In this document: positions 31,006-40,332 of the stretch, in pieces
Layout: each line of letters starts with the position of its first letter
Position numbering within the stretch: the first letter of the stretch is position 1
Source of the DNA: Actinomycetes bacterium
GTDB lineage: Bacteria > Actinomycetota > Actinomycetes > Actinomycetales > Microbacteriaceae
Assembly (NCBI GenBank): GCA_023436775.1
Contig: JAEZHW010000026.1
Coordinates: forward strand, 1 to 47,641
Length of the DNA: 47,641 bases
Direction: 5' to 3'
Translations under genes and position numbers: made by a program
The notes under the pieces: model-generated
What the model saw: the letters and a program-made list of their open reading frames with translations, nothing else
The model's database searches: none
What the model was told of the DNA's origin: nothing

Positions 31006-32025
31006 ATGCCTAAAGGACTGCTCATCACCGCCTGCGTCGCTGTCTTTATCCTGGCCTCCTCGATAGCGGGAACCGGAGCGGCAGGCGTGATTCCCGTGCT
31101 CTTAGTCTTGGCCAGCAGTCCCATTATCTGGCGGTATCGGAAGAACAAGTACTTCAAGTCCGACGAGTTCAACCAACTTCGCGGAGCTTCCGCTGCGCTC
31201 GTGCGAGAACACAATGACATCGTGGACTACATTCGGGCGATGCGCGCGGAGGGTTCATTCGAACTCGGGCATTCAGCCAGTGGACAGCACGCGCACCTGG
31301 CGCATTTTGGGAATACCTCGTCCTGGAATTATCAACGCGATCGTCATGTGGCGTCTTACGCGCCAAACACGCACAATGCGAGTCTGCAGGTGGTTAGGAG
31401 TGCGAGCAGAGAGCCTTTGAAGTACTTGATGAAGTACTTCAACATAAGAGCCGATGTCGAAACTCTTGCCGATGTCCAGCGGCTGGCACTCGAAGTCTCT
31501 CGACTTGAGGAAGCCGTAAGAAACGTTAAGCAGCGGGAAGCCGTCATCCAGTCCAAGATCCATCCGCCGCAGTTCATTCTGGATCGGTACGCGTCCGAGT
31601 TCTGGAACAAAGTCGGGGTGGAGTTGTCGCCAATTACTGTTCCATACCAGACCTACATTTTTGAGTACGTGTCTGCCGGCGGGAATAGCGGTCAACAGAC
31701 GACAATCACGCTTAATACTCCAACGCTGGATGCTCTCTCAACGACGTTGGACGGAAAAATCCGATGGGTAAAATCGGCCGCAGGTCAACGGGCACTGATG
31801 ACTGCTGCGCTCAGGGAAGCTATCAAGAAGAGGGATTCGTACACGTGTCAGAGCTGTTCGCTCTCTGTGGCGCGTGAGCCGAATCTCCTTCTTGAGATCG
31901 ACCACATCATTCCTGTTTCTAGGGGTGGGCTGAGCCAGGAAGACAACCTGCAAACACTCTGCTGGCGATGCAATCGGGCAAAGGGCGCCAGAATGCCACC
32001 CGGGGTCCCGCCACGATCGGCATAG
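31006..32025 (+). CDS. membrane-anchored HNH endonuclease, accessory
   Basis: Encodes 339 residues. Two hydrophobic segments (about 5-42) are followed by a basic WRYRKNKYFK stretch, then a cytoplasmic middle region (about 50-260) with a heptad-like helical part near 150-185. The HNH domain is C-terminal: CQSC, then LEIDHIIPVSRGG (the catalytic His pair region), DNLQTLCWRCNRAKG with a second CxxC. Codons and base composition differ clearly from the neighbours, with lower GC and more AGA/AGG, so it looks recently acquired. A defence or DNA-degradation function is plausible for a membrane-tethered HNH enzyme but is not shown. A GTG at 31000 is an alternative start. Confidence 0.82.
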   Translation: MPKGLLITACVAVFILASSIAGTGAAGVIPVLLVLASSPIIWRYRKNKYFKSDEFNQLRGASAALVREHNDIVDYIRAMRAEGSFELGHSASGQHAHLAHFGNTSSWNYQRDRHVASYAPNTHNASLQVVRSASREPLKYLMKYFNIRADVETLADVQRLALEVSRLEEAVRNVKQREAVIQSKIHPPQFILDRYASEFWNKVGVELSPITVPYQTYIFEYVSAGGNSGQQTTITLNTPTLDALSTTLDGKIRWVKSAAGQRALMTAALREAIKKRDSYTCQSCSLSVAREPNLLLEIDHIIPVSRGGLSQEDNLQTLCWRCNRAKGARMPPGVPPRSA

Positions 32026-32287
32026 GACTCGATCCGTCTCAAGAGGCTGCCAGCGTGCAGAATCGGAATCGGCCCGAATAGCCCCGCCGACTCCTGACGG
32101 GCCGGAGGGACGGCCCGAGGCCGTGGATGAACTTTTGCCGTGCTCCGACACCTGCTCAGATCGTGCAGCGAACGGAGGGGACTTCTGCATCGAACGTGGT
32201 CGCTCGCGGGTACTCGTCTGAGACGCAGCAGGCACGGCTGGGGCGCGCCGCATGTGCGCTCCCAAGTTGAGCGAGAACAGCGTCACG
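32026..32287. other. intergenic gap between convergent accessory genes
   Basis: I see no convincing gene in this 262-bp stretch. GGGCCG (32099-32104) and CGGCCC (32111-32116) form a 6-bp hairpin that may terminate the HNH transcript. Confidence 0.5.
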
Positions 32288-33157
32288 CTATGAATCGCGT
32301 GGCGGGCAGGCCTCGAAGATGTGCTCGGGGGATCCGGCCGGGACCAGGTCTCGGTCGCGGAGGATGACGCGGGCGGGATAGGTGGCGGCGCGACAGAGGG
32401 CGTCGAAGGGCTGGGGCAGGTCGTCGACGTATTCGATCATGAGCACCGCCTCGCCATAGACCTCGGTGTAGGAGTCGCATTCGTTCCAGACGGCGCATTC
32501 CTCGGCGACGGCGAAGTCGAAGCCGGCCTCGGCGCGCAGCAGGGCCGTGTCCTCGGCGGCATTCTTTTGCCCGGCGGCGAGGCCGTGCTCGTGCGCGATC
32601 TGCACGAAACCCCGCGCCAGGGCCAGGTTGCCATCGCGGCGGAGCATCCCCTCGCTGCGGGTATAGGTGTCGAGGTTGTCGAACTCGACTGCCTGGAAGC
32701 CGTCCCGCGCGCACTGCTCGATCCATGGCGCCACGGTGGCCGTGATCGCGGCACGGGACTGCTCCGTCCTGGTGTCCAGCAGCGCCTCGTCCGGCCAGTC
32801 GGGGTCCCACACCGGGGCGCCATCGCGCCGCAGGATCGCTGCATCCGGCCAGAGGTCCAGATCGCCGGGCTGGGTCTGAAAGCCGTTCACGTAGCAGATC
32901 GAATAGTGCTGGGGCGAGGCGACGCCCGTCCGGTCTCGGGCCACGATCGCCACGCCGGGGGTCGGCTCGTAGCCTCCGCCGAGCTGATAGTCGAAGCCGC
33001 CAGGCGGCAGCGGCTGGGCTGCCGGAGCGGGGGACAGGGTGGGTTCGGGCTCGGGCTCGGGTGACGTGGTCGGTGCTGGCGTGCCGTGCGCGCAGCCGAC
33101 GAGCAGGCCAGCCAGGGCGATGGCAGCACCGACGTTTCCGAGCATCGTGGCCCGCAC
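32288..33157 (-). CDS. GH114-type (endo-alpha-1,4-polygalactosaminidase-like) lipoprotein
   Basis: Encodes 289 residues from a GTG at 33157 that follows AGGAGG; an ATG at 33145 is the alternative. The signal peptide ends in LLVGC, a lipobox, so it is probably a surface lipoprotein. A Pro/Glu/Thr linker (about 30-50) leads to a TIM-barrel-type domain with ICYVNGF, VEFDNLDTY and AAGQKNA, the conserved strands of the GH114/TM1410 family, whose Asp residues are catalytic. Characterised members cut alpha-1,4-linked galactosamine polymers. The substrate here is not known; remodelling of a matrix or capsular polysaccharide would fit. Confidence 0.85.
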   Translation of the reverse strand: MRATMLGNVGAAIALAGLLVGCAHGTPAPTTSPEPEPEPTLSPAPAAQPLPPGGFDYQLGGGYEPTPGVAIVARDRTGVASPQHYSICYVNGFQTQPGDLDLWPDAAILRRDGAPVWDPDWPDEALLDTRTEQSRAAITATVAPWIEQCARDGFQAVEFDNLDTYTRSEGMLRRDGNLALARGFVQIAHEHGLAAGQKNAAEDTALLRAEAGFDFAVAEECAVWNECDSYTEVYGEAVLMIEYVDDLPQPFDALCRAATYPARVILRDRDLVPAGSPEHIFEACPPRDS

Positions 33158-33260
33158 CGTGCCTCCTCGCCTCGCCGGAACATGGCTGCAGCCGATGGTA
33201 GGCCGAATGTGGCGGAAATACACTTGTGGCCCGTACCCCCGCCCTGCTCAGATAGTGGGG

Positions 33261-33800
33261 ATGAGCCCGTACTCCTACTTCGACGACCCTGCCGTTGGCG
33301 TCTCGCCGAGCACCTCGCATCCGAGGTTCGTGGAACTGGCCCCGGCGTTCTTCTACAACGTTGCCGACGACTTTTCGCCGTTCGGCAGCGACTCCGGCGC
33401 CGACACCTACAACTTCCTGCAGCAGTGGTACCAGGCCGAGCAGGGCGATGCGGCAGCCTTCCTACCGGTGCAACTCTCCGGCTGGGCGCTCCAGATCACG
33501 CCCGCGATCCTCGAGACCAGCGACGAGAACCTGCACGATTTCCTGGACGCCAAGCCCACGAACTGGATGTGGCTCGTGGACTCCGCGACCGCAGTGGTGA
33601 CCACAGCCTTGGGCCAGTTGAAGATTGAGGGCATCATCGACCCGGGCCTGCTGCAGCATGCTCGCGTCGCGCTTGCGGTGATCCGGCGGCTGTACAGCGA
33701 CACCGCGCACGCACCGGACTGGGCGCACCAGGCCCGTGGCCTCGCCTCGTTGGATGCTATCGAGGCCGTGCTGCAGCGGGTGGCCGACGAAGATCAGTAA
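33261..33800 (+). CDS. hypothetical protein, acidic
   Basis: Encodes 179 residues that I do not recognise. It is soluble, without signal peptide or membrane helix, rich in Asp, Trp and Tyr. The N-terminal third is irregular (YSYFDDPAVGV, ADDFSPFGSDSGADTYN). The rest looks helical, ending in a regular helix-rich block (HARVALAVIRRLYSD, SLDAIEAVLQRVADEDQ). It is GC-typical for this genome. It stands alone between the divergent GH114 gene and smc. The ATG at 33261 was chosen although no clear Shine-Dalgarno or -10 is seen; an in-frame GTG lies two codons upstream. Confidence 0.7.
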   Translation: MSPYSYFDDPAVGVSPSTSHPRFVELAPAFFYNVADDFSPFGSDSGADTYNFLQQWYQAEQGDAAAFLPVQLSGWALQITPAILETSDENLHDFLDAKPTNWMWLVDSATAVVTTALGQLKIEGIIDPGLLQHARVALAVIRRLYSDTAHAPDWAHQARGLASLDAIEAVLQRVADEDQ

Positions 33801-33922
33801 GCGGCGAGGCGGCATCACGCGCAGCGGCCGCGACACAACTTCGCCGCACGATTCGGCGGCGCGCTCGGGTACGGTAGGAACACAGATTTTCTGTCCCACC
33901 TGCTCGTCGTGAAGGAATCACT

Positions 33923-36900
33923 GTGCATCTGAAGAGCCTGACCCTGAAAGGGTTCAAGTCCTTCGCGACGCCGACCAGTTTCGTGTTCGGGCCTGGGGTC
34001 ACCTGCATCATCGGTCCGAACGGTTCCGGTAAGTCGAATGTGGTCGACGCCCTCGCCTGGGTGATGGGTGAGCAGGGTGCCAAGAGCCTGCGCGGCGGCA
34101 AGATGGAAGATGTCATCTTCGCTGGCACCGCGACGAAGGCGCCGCTGGGCCGCGCCGAGGTGCAACTCACCATCGATAACAGTGACGGTGCACTGCCGAT
34201 CGAGTACACCGAAGTCACCATCGGCCGCACGCTGTTCCGCAACGGCCAGAGCGAATACGCCATCAATGGCGAGAGCTGCCGACTGTTGGACGTGCAGGAA
34301 CTGCTGAGCGACTCCGGCCTTGGCCGCGAGATGCACGTCATCATCGGTCAGGGACAGCTGGACCGCATCCTGCACGCCTCCGCCGAGGAGCGTCGCGGCT
34401 TCATCGAAGAGGCAGCGGGCATCCTCAAGCACCGGCGGCGCAAGGAAAAGACGCTGCGCAAGCTCGAGGCGATGCAGGCGAACCTGACCCGCCTGAACGA
34501 CCTGTCCGGCGAGCTGCGGCGGCAGTTGAAGCCGCTGGGGCAGCAGGCGCAGGTCGCCCGTCAGGCGCAGGCGATCGCGGCCATCGTGCGCGATGCCAAG
34601 GCGCGCCTGCTCGCCGACGACGTGGCTGGGCTGCGCGCCGCGCTCGCCGCCGCCAGCCAAGACGAGCAGGAGCGCGCCACCGAGCGCATGGTGCTGCAGG
34701 AGCAACTGGAGCAGGCAGCGCAGCGCAGGCAGCGCCTCGAGGCCGAGGTCAGCAGCGTCGAAGTCGATGAGGCTCGCCGCATCAGCTTCGCCCTGGAAGC
34801 AGCGCAGCAGCGCATTCGCGGCTTGACCACGCTGGCCATGCAGCGCCAGGCACTGTTGGCGACCACCGCTGACGAGTCGGCTGCTACCTCCGGCGTTTCC
34901 GAGGCCGAGGTGCAGGAGGCCCGCGACGCGGCGAAGGCGCTCGACGCTGAGGCCGTCGCTGCCCAGGCGCTGGTGGCTGAGGCAGCCGCGAAGGTCGCTG
35001 CCGCCAAGGGCGCGCTCGATGCGGTGGACGACGAGATCGCGGCGCAGTCGGCCCTGATCTCGCAACACGAACTCGCGCTCGGCAAGCTGGCCGGTGCGGT
35101 GCAGGCGGCCGAGTCCCGCCTCGCCGCCCTGCGTGGCCAGGCCGAGCGGCAGCAACGCGCCTACGACGAGGCGGGCCTGCGCCGCGAACACTCGCGCACC
35201 CTGTTCACCGCGCTCGAGGCCGAGACCGACCAGAGCGAGGACGGCGACCAGGGACTGAACGAGGCCTACGAAGCTGCGGAGGCCCAGGTGACTGCCGGCC
35301 AGGCTGCGCTCGAAGCGCTGCGGGAGGCCCTGCACGCGGCCGAGCGTGAGCGCGACGCCTACGCGGCCCGCGTCTCGGCACTCGGCATGGCCCTCGGCCA
35401 GCGCGACGGCACCACGGAGCTTGCCGAGCGCGGCCTACCGGGGATCCGCGGCCGGGTCGCCGAAAGCGTCACCGTCCAGTCCGGCTACGAGGCGGCCATT
35501 GCCGCCGCCCTCGGCACCCTGGCCGACGCACTGCTGGCCGACGACTTCGATTCCGCCGCCGCGGCCGTGCAGGCAGCGATGGAGGCCGAACTCGGCCGGG
35601 TGGAAGTGGTCGTCGCCGAACCCACCGGTTCGACCGCGCTGCCGGCCCTCGACCTGCCGACTGGCCTGCGCGCTGCCAACGACCTCGTCACTGCCCCGAG
35701 CGGCGTGCGCCTGCTGCTGGCTGCCACGGCCGTGGCCGACGACCTCGAGTCTGCGCGCCGCGCTTGGCAGACCGCGGGCGGTCGTTTGCCGGAGTCGCTG
35801 ACCGTCATCACTCGCACCGGCGAAGTGCTCACGCGCACAGTGCTGCGCGGCGGCACCGGTTCGGCCCGGAGCCGCATCGAGCTCGCCGCCGAGCGCGATC
35901 AGGCCCAGGTCAGCCTGCTGGAAGCAACCACGACGATTGAACGGCTCACGGTCGAGATCGCCGAGGCAAAGGAAGCCCTGCAGCAAGCCCGCGAGGCGGC
36001 GAAGGCGGCGCTGACCGCACTGCGTGAGCACGACTCCGAGGTGGCAGCCCGCACGGAGCAGCTCGGTCGCCTCCGTCTGCAGTTCGAAGCGGCTCAGCAG
36101 GAGCAGGAGCGCCTCGCGGTCACGCTCGAGGAAGCCCGCGAAGCCGTCCGCACCGCCGAGCAGGCCCTGGACCGCGCCCGCGCCGAGCACGACGAGTATG
36201 CGGCGCTGCCGAAGCCGATGTTGGACGCCTCGAGCCGTGACGCGCTGGTGGTTGAACTTGAGGCAGCTCGCGCTGCCGAACTGGAACAGCGCGTGGCCCT
36301 CGAGACGCTGCGCGAACGGGCCCGCGCCGAGGCCGCCCGTGCCGCCTCGCTGCAGCGGCAGCGCGAGGCCGAGCGCGCCCGCGCCGAGGAGGCGGCGCGC
36401 CAAGCCGTGCTGCGCCGTCGTCGGCTCGAAGCGGCCGAGTCCGTCCTCGCAGCCCTGCCAGCCGTGCAGCAGAGCGTGGATCGCTCGCTGGTCGAGGCGC
36501 GGATGGAACTGGAGCGCCAGGAAGCGTCCCGGCGAGAGCAGCACGAGGAACTCGGCCGCGTCCGCGAAGAGGAAGTACGCCTGCGGGAGCGTCTCTCGCA
36601 GATCACCGAACGGGTGCACGGCCTGGAGCTGCAGATCCACGAGAAGCGGCTGCACCTTAGCCAACTGCTCGACCGCGCCGCGAACGAGCTGGGCCTCGGC
36701 GAAGCGGTGCTGATTGCCGAGTATGGACCCAACCAGCCGGTGCCGATGCTGACGGTGCCGGACGTGGATCTCGCCTCGCTGGCGGAGTCTGTCCGCGAGG
36801 CCGCCGCCGAGTCTGAGGCGCAGGCCGCCCGGGACGACGACGAGGCGGCTGAGCAGACCGCTACCGATTCGGCAGACCGAACTTCGGACGAGGCCGCCCC

Positions 36901-37618
36901 GGCCGAGGCGGGCACCGTCGAGATTGACGGTGAGGTCTACCCGACCCAGCCCTACGTCCGCGAAGAGCAGCAGCGCCGCCTGGCCGACGCCGAGCGCAAG
37001 CTCAGTCGCCTCGGCCGCGTGAACCCGCTCGCGCTCGAAGAGTTCGCCGCGCTCGAGCAGCGACACAAGTTCCTCACCGAGCAACTGCAGGACCTGCAGC
37101 AGACTCGTCGCGACCTGCTCGCCATCGTCGAAGAACTCGACACCACGATGCAGACGATCTTCATGTCCGCCTTCGAGGACACCCGGGCGGCCTTCGCCGA
37201 GGTGTTCCCGCTGCTGTTCCCGGGTGGTACCGGCAGCATCGCGCTCACCGACCCGGATTCGCCGCTGACAACCGGCATCGAGGTCACCGTGCGCCCGGCT
37301 GGGAAGAAGATCGAGCGACTCAGCCTGCTGTCCGGTGGTGAGCGCTCGCTGGCAGCGGTTGCCTTCCTGGTCGCGATCTTCACCGCGCGGCCGAGCCCGT
37401 TCTACATCCTGGACGAGGTTGAGGCAGCCCTGGACGACGCGAACCTGGGGCGCCTGCTCACGGTGCTGGAACGACTGCGGGAGAACTCGCAGTTGATCGT
37501 CATTACGCACCAGAAGCGCACCATGGAGATTGCCGACGCGCTCTACGGCGTCTCCATGCGTCAGGATGGCATTTCGGCTGTGGTTGGACAGCGAGTTTCG
37601 GACGAGGCGCTCCGATAA
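33923..37618 (+). CDS. smc: chromosome segregation protein SMC
   Basis: Encodes 1231 residues from a GTG with AAGGAA upstream. It is the core ATPase of the bacterial condensin (with ScpA and ScpB, not in this window). The N-terminal head has GPNGSGKS at 31-38. A long coiled coil (about 165-500) leads to the hinge (about 505-660, GLPGIRGRVAESVTV onward), then the return coil, and the C-terminal head with LSGGERSLAA from 1136 and the Walker B LDEVEAALDD near 1163-1172. An acidic low-complexity stretch (about 955-1000) interrupts the return coil just before the distal head, which explains part of the extra length over the usual 1190 or so. Confidence 0.97.
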   Translation: MHLKSLTLKGFKSFATPTSFVFGPGVTCIIGPNGSGKSNVVDALAWVMGEQGAKSLRGGKMEDVIFAGTATKAPLGRAEVQLTIDNSDGALPIEYTEVTIGRTLFRNGQSEYAINGESCRLLDVQELLSDSGLGREMHVIIGQGQLDRILHASAEERRGFIEEAAGILKHRRRKEKTLRKLEAMQANLTRLNDLSGELRRQLKPLGQQAQVARQAQAIAAIVRDAKARLLADDVAGLRAALAAASQDEQERATERMVLQEQLEQAAQRRQRLEAEVSSVEVDEARRISFALEAAQQRIRGLTTLAMQRQALLATTADESAATSGVSEAEVQEARDAAKALDAEAVAAQALVAEAAAKVAAAKGALDAVDDEIAAQSALISQHELALGKLAGAVQAAESRLAALRGQAERQQRAYDEAGLRREHSRTLFTALEAETDQSEDGDQGLNEAYEAAEAQVTAGQAALEALREALHAAERERDAYAARVSALGMALGQRDGTTELAERGLPGIRGRVAESVTVQSGYEAAIAAALGTLADALLADDFDSAAAAVQAAMEAELGRVEVVVAEPTGSTALPALDLPTGLRAANDLVTAPSGVRLLLAATAVADDLESARRAWQTAGGRLPESLTVITRTGEVLTRTVLRGGTGSARSRIELAAERDQAQVSLLEATTTIERLTVEIAEAKEALQQAREAAKAALTALREHDSEVAARTEQLGRLRLQFEAAQQEQERLAVTLEEAREAVRTAEQALDRARAEHDEYAALPKPMLDASSRDALVVELEAARAAELEQRVALETLRERARAEAARAASLQRQREAERARAEEAARQAVLRRRRLEAAESVLAALPAVQQSVDRSLVEARMELERQEASRREQHEELGRVREEEVRLRERLSQITERVHGLELQIHEKRLHLSQLLDRAANELGLGEAVLIAEYGPNQPVPMLTVPDVDLASLAESVREAAAESEAQAARDDDEAAEQTATDSADRTSDEAAPAEAGTVEIDGEVYPTQPYVREEQQRRLADAERKLSRLGRVNPLALEEFAALEQRHKFLTEQLQDLQQTRRDLLAIVEELDTTMQTIFMSAFEDTRAAFAEVFPLLFPGGTGSIALTDPDSPLTTGIEVTVRPAGKKIERLSLLSGGERSLAAVAFLVAIFTARPSPFYILDEVEAALDDANLGRLLTVLERLRENSQLIVITHQKRTMEIADALYGVSMRQDGISAVVGQRVSDEALR

Positions 37619-37740
37619 CGGGTCGTTAACACAGCGACACACCTCTCGATACCTGGACCGGGCTCGGCTAACGTGGCACTGTTGCGGTGCGCCGACTGGA
37701 CGTGCCGAAAATCCCATGACTCAAGTGAGGGGAATCACTG

Positions 37741-39321
37741 ATGTCCGACGAGACCGTGCCTCCGGCACCGCCCGCCCCGCCGGCTCCGCCCGCACCCGCT
37801 GCACCTCCGGTGCCACCCACCCCGCCGGTCCCGCCGGCCCCGCCCGGCAGCTACGCGGCTGCGGCTGAGCAGCCCAAGAAGGGCAACGTCGGCAAGATCG
37901 CGGCCATCACCGCTGGTGTGGTCGTGCTCGTTGGCGGTCTGGCCTGGGGTGCCTTCGCGCTCTTCGGTGGTGGCGGCCTGCCGACCAGCGACAAGCCGCT
38001 GGCTGCGGCCTCGGTGCTGCCGGCCGATGCCATCGCCTACGTGGGCATCGACGCTGCCGAAAATGGTGCTGCCTTCAGCGGCCTGCGAGAACTGCAGGCG
38101 CGCTTCCCTGCGCTCGAGGGTCAGTCCACGGACGAGGTCCTGACCGAGGGGATCGAGGACCTCTTCGGGGCTGACGGTATTAGCTATGAGGCTGACATCA
38201 AGCCGTGGTTCGGCGGTGCGGTTGGCTTCGCCATTACCGGCGTTGACGCCCAGGGTGAGCCGCAGGTCGTCATCGCTGCTGAGGCAACGGATCTGGCCAA
38301 GGCCCGCGACTTCTTCGCTCGCGTGAGCGCCAACAGCTCGAAGGCCACCATCGCAGAGCGTGGCAACTTCATCCTGGCCAGCAACGCGGGCGCACCTGCG
38401 ACCTCGGGTCCGGTCCTGGCGGACCGTGCCGAGTTCACCCAGCCGATTGGCAAGCTCGGTGGTATCGGCGCGGTGTACGCCTGGCTCGACGTCGCCAAGC
38501 TCGGCCCGCTCGTGCAGCAGGCGAGTTCCGCCTTCGGCCCTGGCGCCGGTGCACCCTCGATCGCCGGCTTCCCGACCTCCGGTCACATGGGTGCGACGCT
38601 GCGCCTCGGTGGCAAGGGTGTTGAATTCGTGACGGCCGCCAGCGGTGAGGCAAGTGGTGCCCCGGTGGGGGCGATCGTGAACAGCCTGGTTGCCAAGCTG
38701 CCGGACGACACCCTGCTGGGTCTCGAACTGGCCGGTCTCGGCGACCAGGTCCAGTGGCTGTACGAGAACGGTGAGCGCCTCTACGGTGCTGAGTTTGCCG
38801 AGTTCCGTCAGGCGATCGATGACCTGCTGACTGGCACCGGCGCGACGTCGGTGAAGGAATTGGTCGGCGAACGTCTCGCTGTGGCTGTGCTGCCCGAGGT
38901 GCTGGGCGCGGTAACCTCCGGGGCGCCGCAGGGTATCGTCCTGGTGCTGCAGGGCGGCGACCTGAACAAGCAGGAGCAGGCGCTCTGGGTCGCACTGAGT
39001 GGTCTGGCTGGTGACGGCCTCACCATCGAGCAGGACGCAGCGAACCAGCGTCTGTACGTGAGCACTGACGCGGCCTCGATCGCCAAGGTCAAGCAGGGCG
39101 GCAACTTCGGTGGTCGCGAAGGGTTCAAGGCCTCTCTGCACCGTGTCGAAGGCGCCAGCACCATCCTGTACGTGGATGGCGCCAACGTGCTGAGCCTGCT
39201 GAGCAACTTCGGTCTGCCGGACGACGTGGCACGCAGCCTTGAGCCGATCCAGGGCCTGGGCCTCTCCGCGGAGGGTACCCAGACCGAGGGCTACTCGGTC
39301 TTCAAACTCAGCCTGAAGTAA
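37741..39321 (+). CDS. DUF3352 domain membrane protein
   Basis: Encodes 526 residues. The first 40 residues are almost entirely Pro and Ala (PPAPPAPPAPPAPAAPP), then a short basic patch and one membrane helix (about 52-76). An extracytoplasmic DUF3352 domain of about 440 residues begins with the conserved LPADAIAYVGID. DUF3352 proteins are actinobacterial or cyanobacterial cell-surface proteins of unknown function. GAGGGG lies before the ATG, and TAACGT at about 37670 is a possible -10. A strong terminator follows, so it is probably monocistronic between smc and ftsY. Confidence 0.9.
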   Translation: MSDETVPPAPPAPPAPPAPAAPPVPPTPPVPPAPPGSYAAAAEQPKKGNVGKIAAITAGVVVLVGGLAWGAFALFGGGGLPTSDKPLAAASVLPADAIAYVGIDAAENGAAFSGLRELQARFPALEGQSTDEVLTEGIEDLFGADGISYEADIKPWFGGAVGFAITGVDAQGEPQVVIAAEATDLAKARDFFARVSANSSKATIAERGNFILASNAGAPATSGPVLADRAEFTQPIGKLGGIGAVYAWLDVAKLGPLVQQASSAFGPGAGAPSIAGFPTSGHMGATLRLGGKGVEFVTAASGEASGAPVGAIVNSLVAKLPDDTLLGLELAGLGDQVQWLYENGERLYGAEFAEFRQAIDDLLTGTGATSVKELVGERLAVAVLPEVLGAVTSGAPQGIVLVLQGGDLNKQEQALWVALSGLAGDGLTIEQDAANQRLYVSTDAASIAKVKQGGNFGGREGFKASLHRVEGASTILYVDGANVLSLLSNFGLPDDVARSLEPIQGLGLSAEGTQTEGYSVFKLSLK

Positions 39322-39333
39322 GCAGTCACTGCA

Positions 39334-39370
39334 CTGCGGGCGCGATCGGATCCTCCGGTCGCGCCCGCAG
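39334..39370 (+). terminator. terminator after the DUF3352 gene
   Basis: CTGCGGGCGCGA (39334-39345) and TCGCGCCCGCAG (39359-39370) form a perfect 12-bp stem with a 13-nt loop, followed by TCGTTC. Confidence 0.85.
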
Positions 39371-39387
39371 TCGTTCAGCGCGAACCC

Positions 39388-39393
39388 TAGACT
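39388..39393 (+). promoter_or_regulatory. -10 box of leaderless ftsY
   Basis: TAGACT ends 6 nt before the ftsY ATG. It is identical to the box before yceD and to the ffh box. Confidence 0.65.
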
Positions 39394-39399
39394 GGGGTC

Positions 39400-40278
39400 A
39401 TGGCAGAGAAGGCGTCCTGGTCGCTCGGTGGCATGCTCCGCGGAGTCTTTGGTGCCCGTCGCACGATCGACGAGGACACCTGGGACGATCTCGAGGGTGC
39501 CCTGATCGGCGCCGATTTCGGCCCGGACCTTGCTGACTCGCTCATTGCTGAGCTGCGCGAGAAGGTCGACCGCTACCGGACCACCGACCCGGAGGACCTG
39601 CAGCGCATGCTGCGGGAATCGCTGGAGGAGCGCTTCGCGAAGTATGACCCGACGCTGCGGCTGACCGAGCGCCCCTCCGTGGTGCTCGTGGTTGGCGTGA
39701 ATGGCGTGGGCAAGACCACCACCATCGGCAAGTTTGCGAAGTTCCTGGCTGGCTACGACCGCAAGGTCGTGGTCGGGGCTGCCGACACCTTCCGTGCGGC
39801 CGCTGTCGACCAACTCGCCACCTGGGCGGAACGAGCCGGTGCCGCGATTGTCCGTCCGCAGCAGCAGGGGCAGGACCCGGCCTCGGTCGCATTCCAGGCA
39901 GTGGAACGTGCTCAGCTCGACGGCGCTGACGTCGTCATTGTGGACACCGCCGGCCGCTTGCAGACCAAGGCCGGTCTGATGGACGAACTCGGCAAGATCC
40001 GCCGCGTCGTCGAAAAGCTGGCACCGGTCAGCGAGGTGCTGCTGGTGCTGGACGCGACCACTGGTCAGAACGGCCTGTCGCAGGCCGAGGCCTTCATTGA
40101 GCACGCCGGCGTGACTGGTTTGGTGCTGACCAAGCTGGACGGTTCCGCCAAGGGCGGCTTCGTGCTCGCCGTCCAGCAGAAGACCGGTCTACCGATCAAG
40201 TTGATCGGCCAGGGGGAGGGCATTGGGGACCTCGCCGGCTTTTCGCCCGAGCGCTTCGCCGCGCAACTCGTCGGCTAA
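39400..40278 (+). CDS. ftsY: signal recognition particle receptor FtsY
   Basis: Encodes 292 residues, only the NG domain: there is almost no acidic A domain, as in many Gram-positives. The helical N domain is about 1-85. The GTPase G1 motif GVNGVGKTTT is at 99-108. ADTFRAAAVDQL (G2), DTAGR (G3), TKLDGSAKGG (G4) and GQGEGIGDL (G5) follow. It receives SRP-ribosome complexes at the membrane and works with Ffh, encoded 1.6 kb downstream. Confidence 0.97.
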   Translation: MAEKASWSLGGMLRGVFGARRTIDEDTWDDLEGALIGADFGPDLADSLIAELREKVDRYRTTDPEDLQRMLRESLEERFAKYDPTLRLTERPSVVLVVGVNGVGKTTTIGKFAKFLAGYDRKVVVGAADTFRAAAVDQLATWAERAGAAIVRPQQQGQDPASVAFQAVERAQLDGADVVIVDTAGRLQTKAGLMDELGKIRRVVEKLAPVSEVLLVLDATTGQNGLSQAEAFIEHAGVTGLVLTKLDGSAKGGFVLAVQQKTGLPIKLIGQGEGIGDLAGFSPERFAAQLVG

Positions 40279-40332
40279 GACCCAGGCCAGGATAGAGCGC
40301 GGCCGGATTGTCGGGGGTCGCAGGGCGCCTGG

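Noticed and set aside
34500..36700. Repeated GAGGC/GCCGAG-type sequence as DNA repeats or a CRISPR array
   Set aside because: These are Ala/Glu/Arg codons of the SMC coiled coil, without regular spacers. No CRISPR array is seen anywhere in the window.
35435..40104. Two long minus-strand frames under smc, the DUF3352 gene and ftsY
   Set aside because: Both lie over well-identified genes and arise from GC codon bias.
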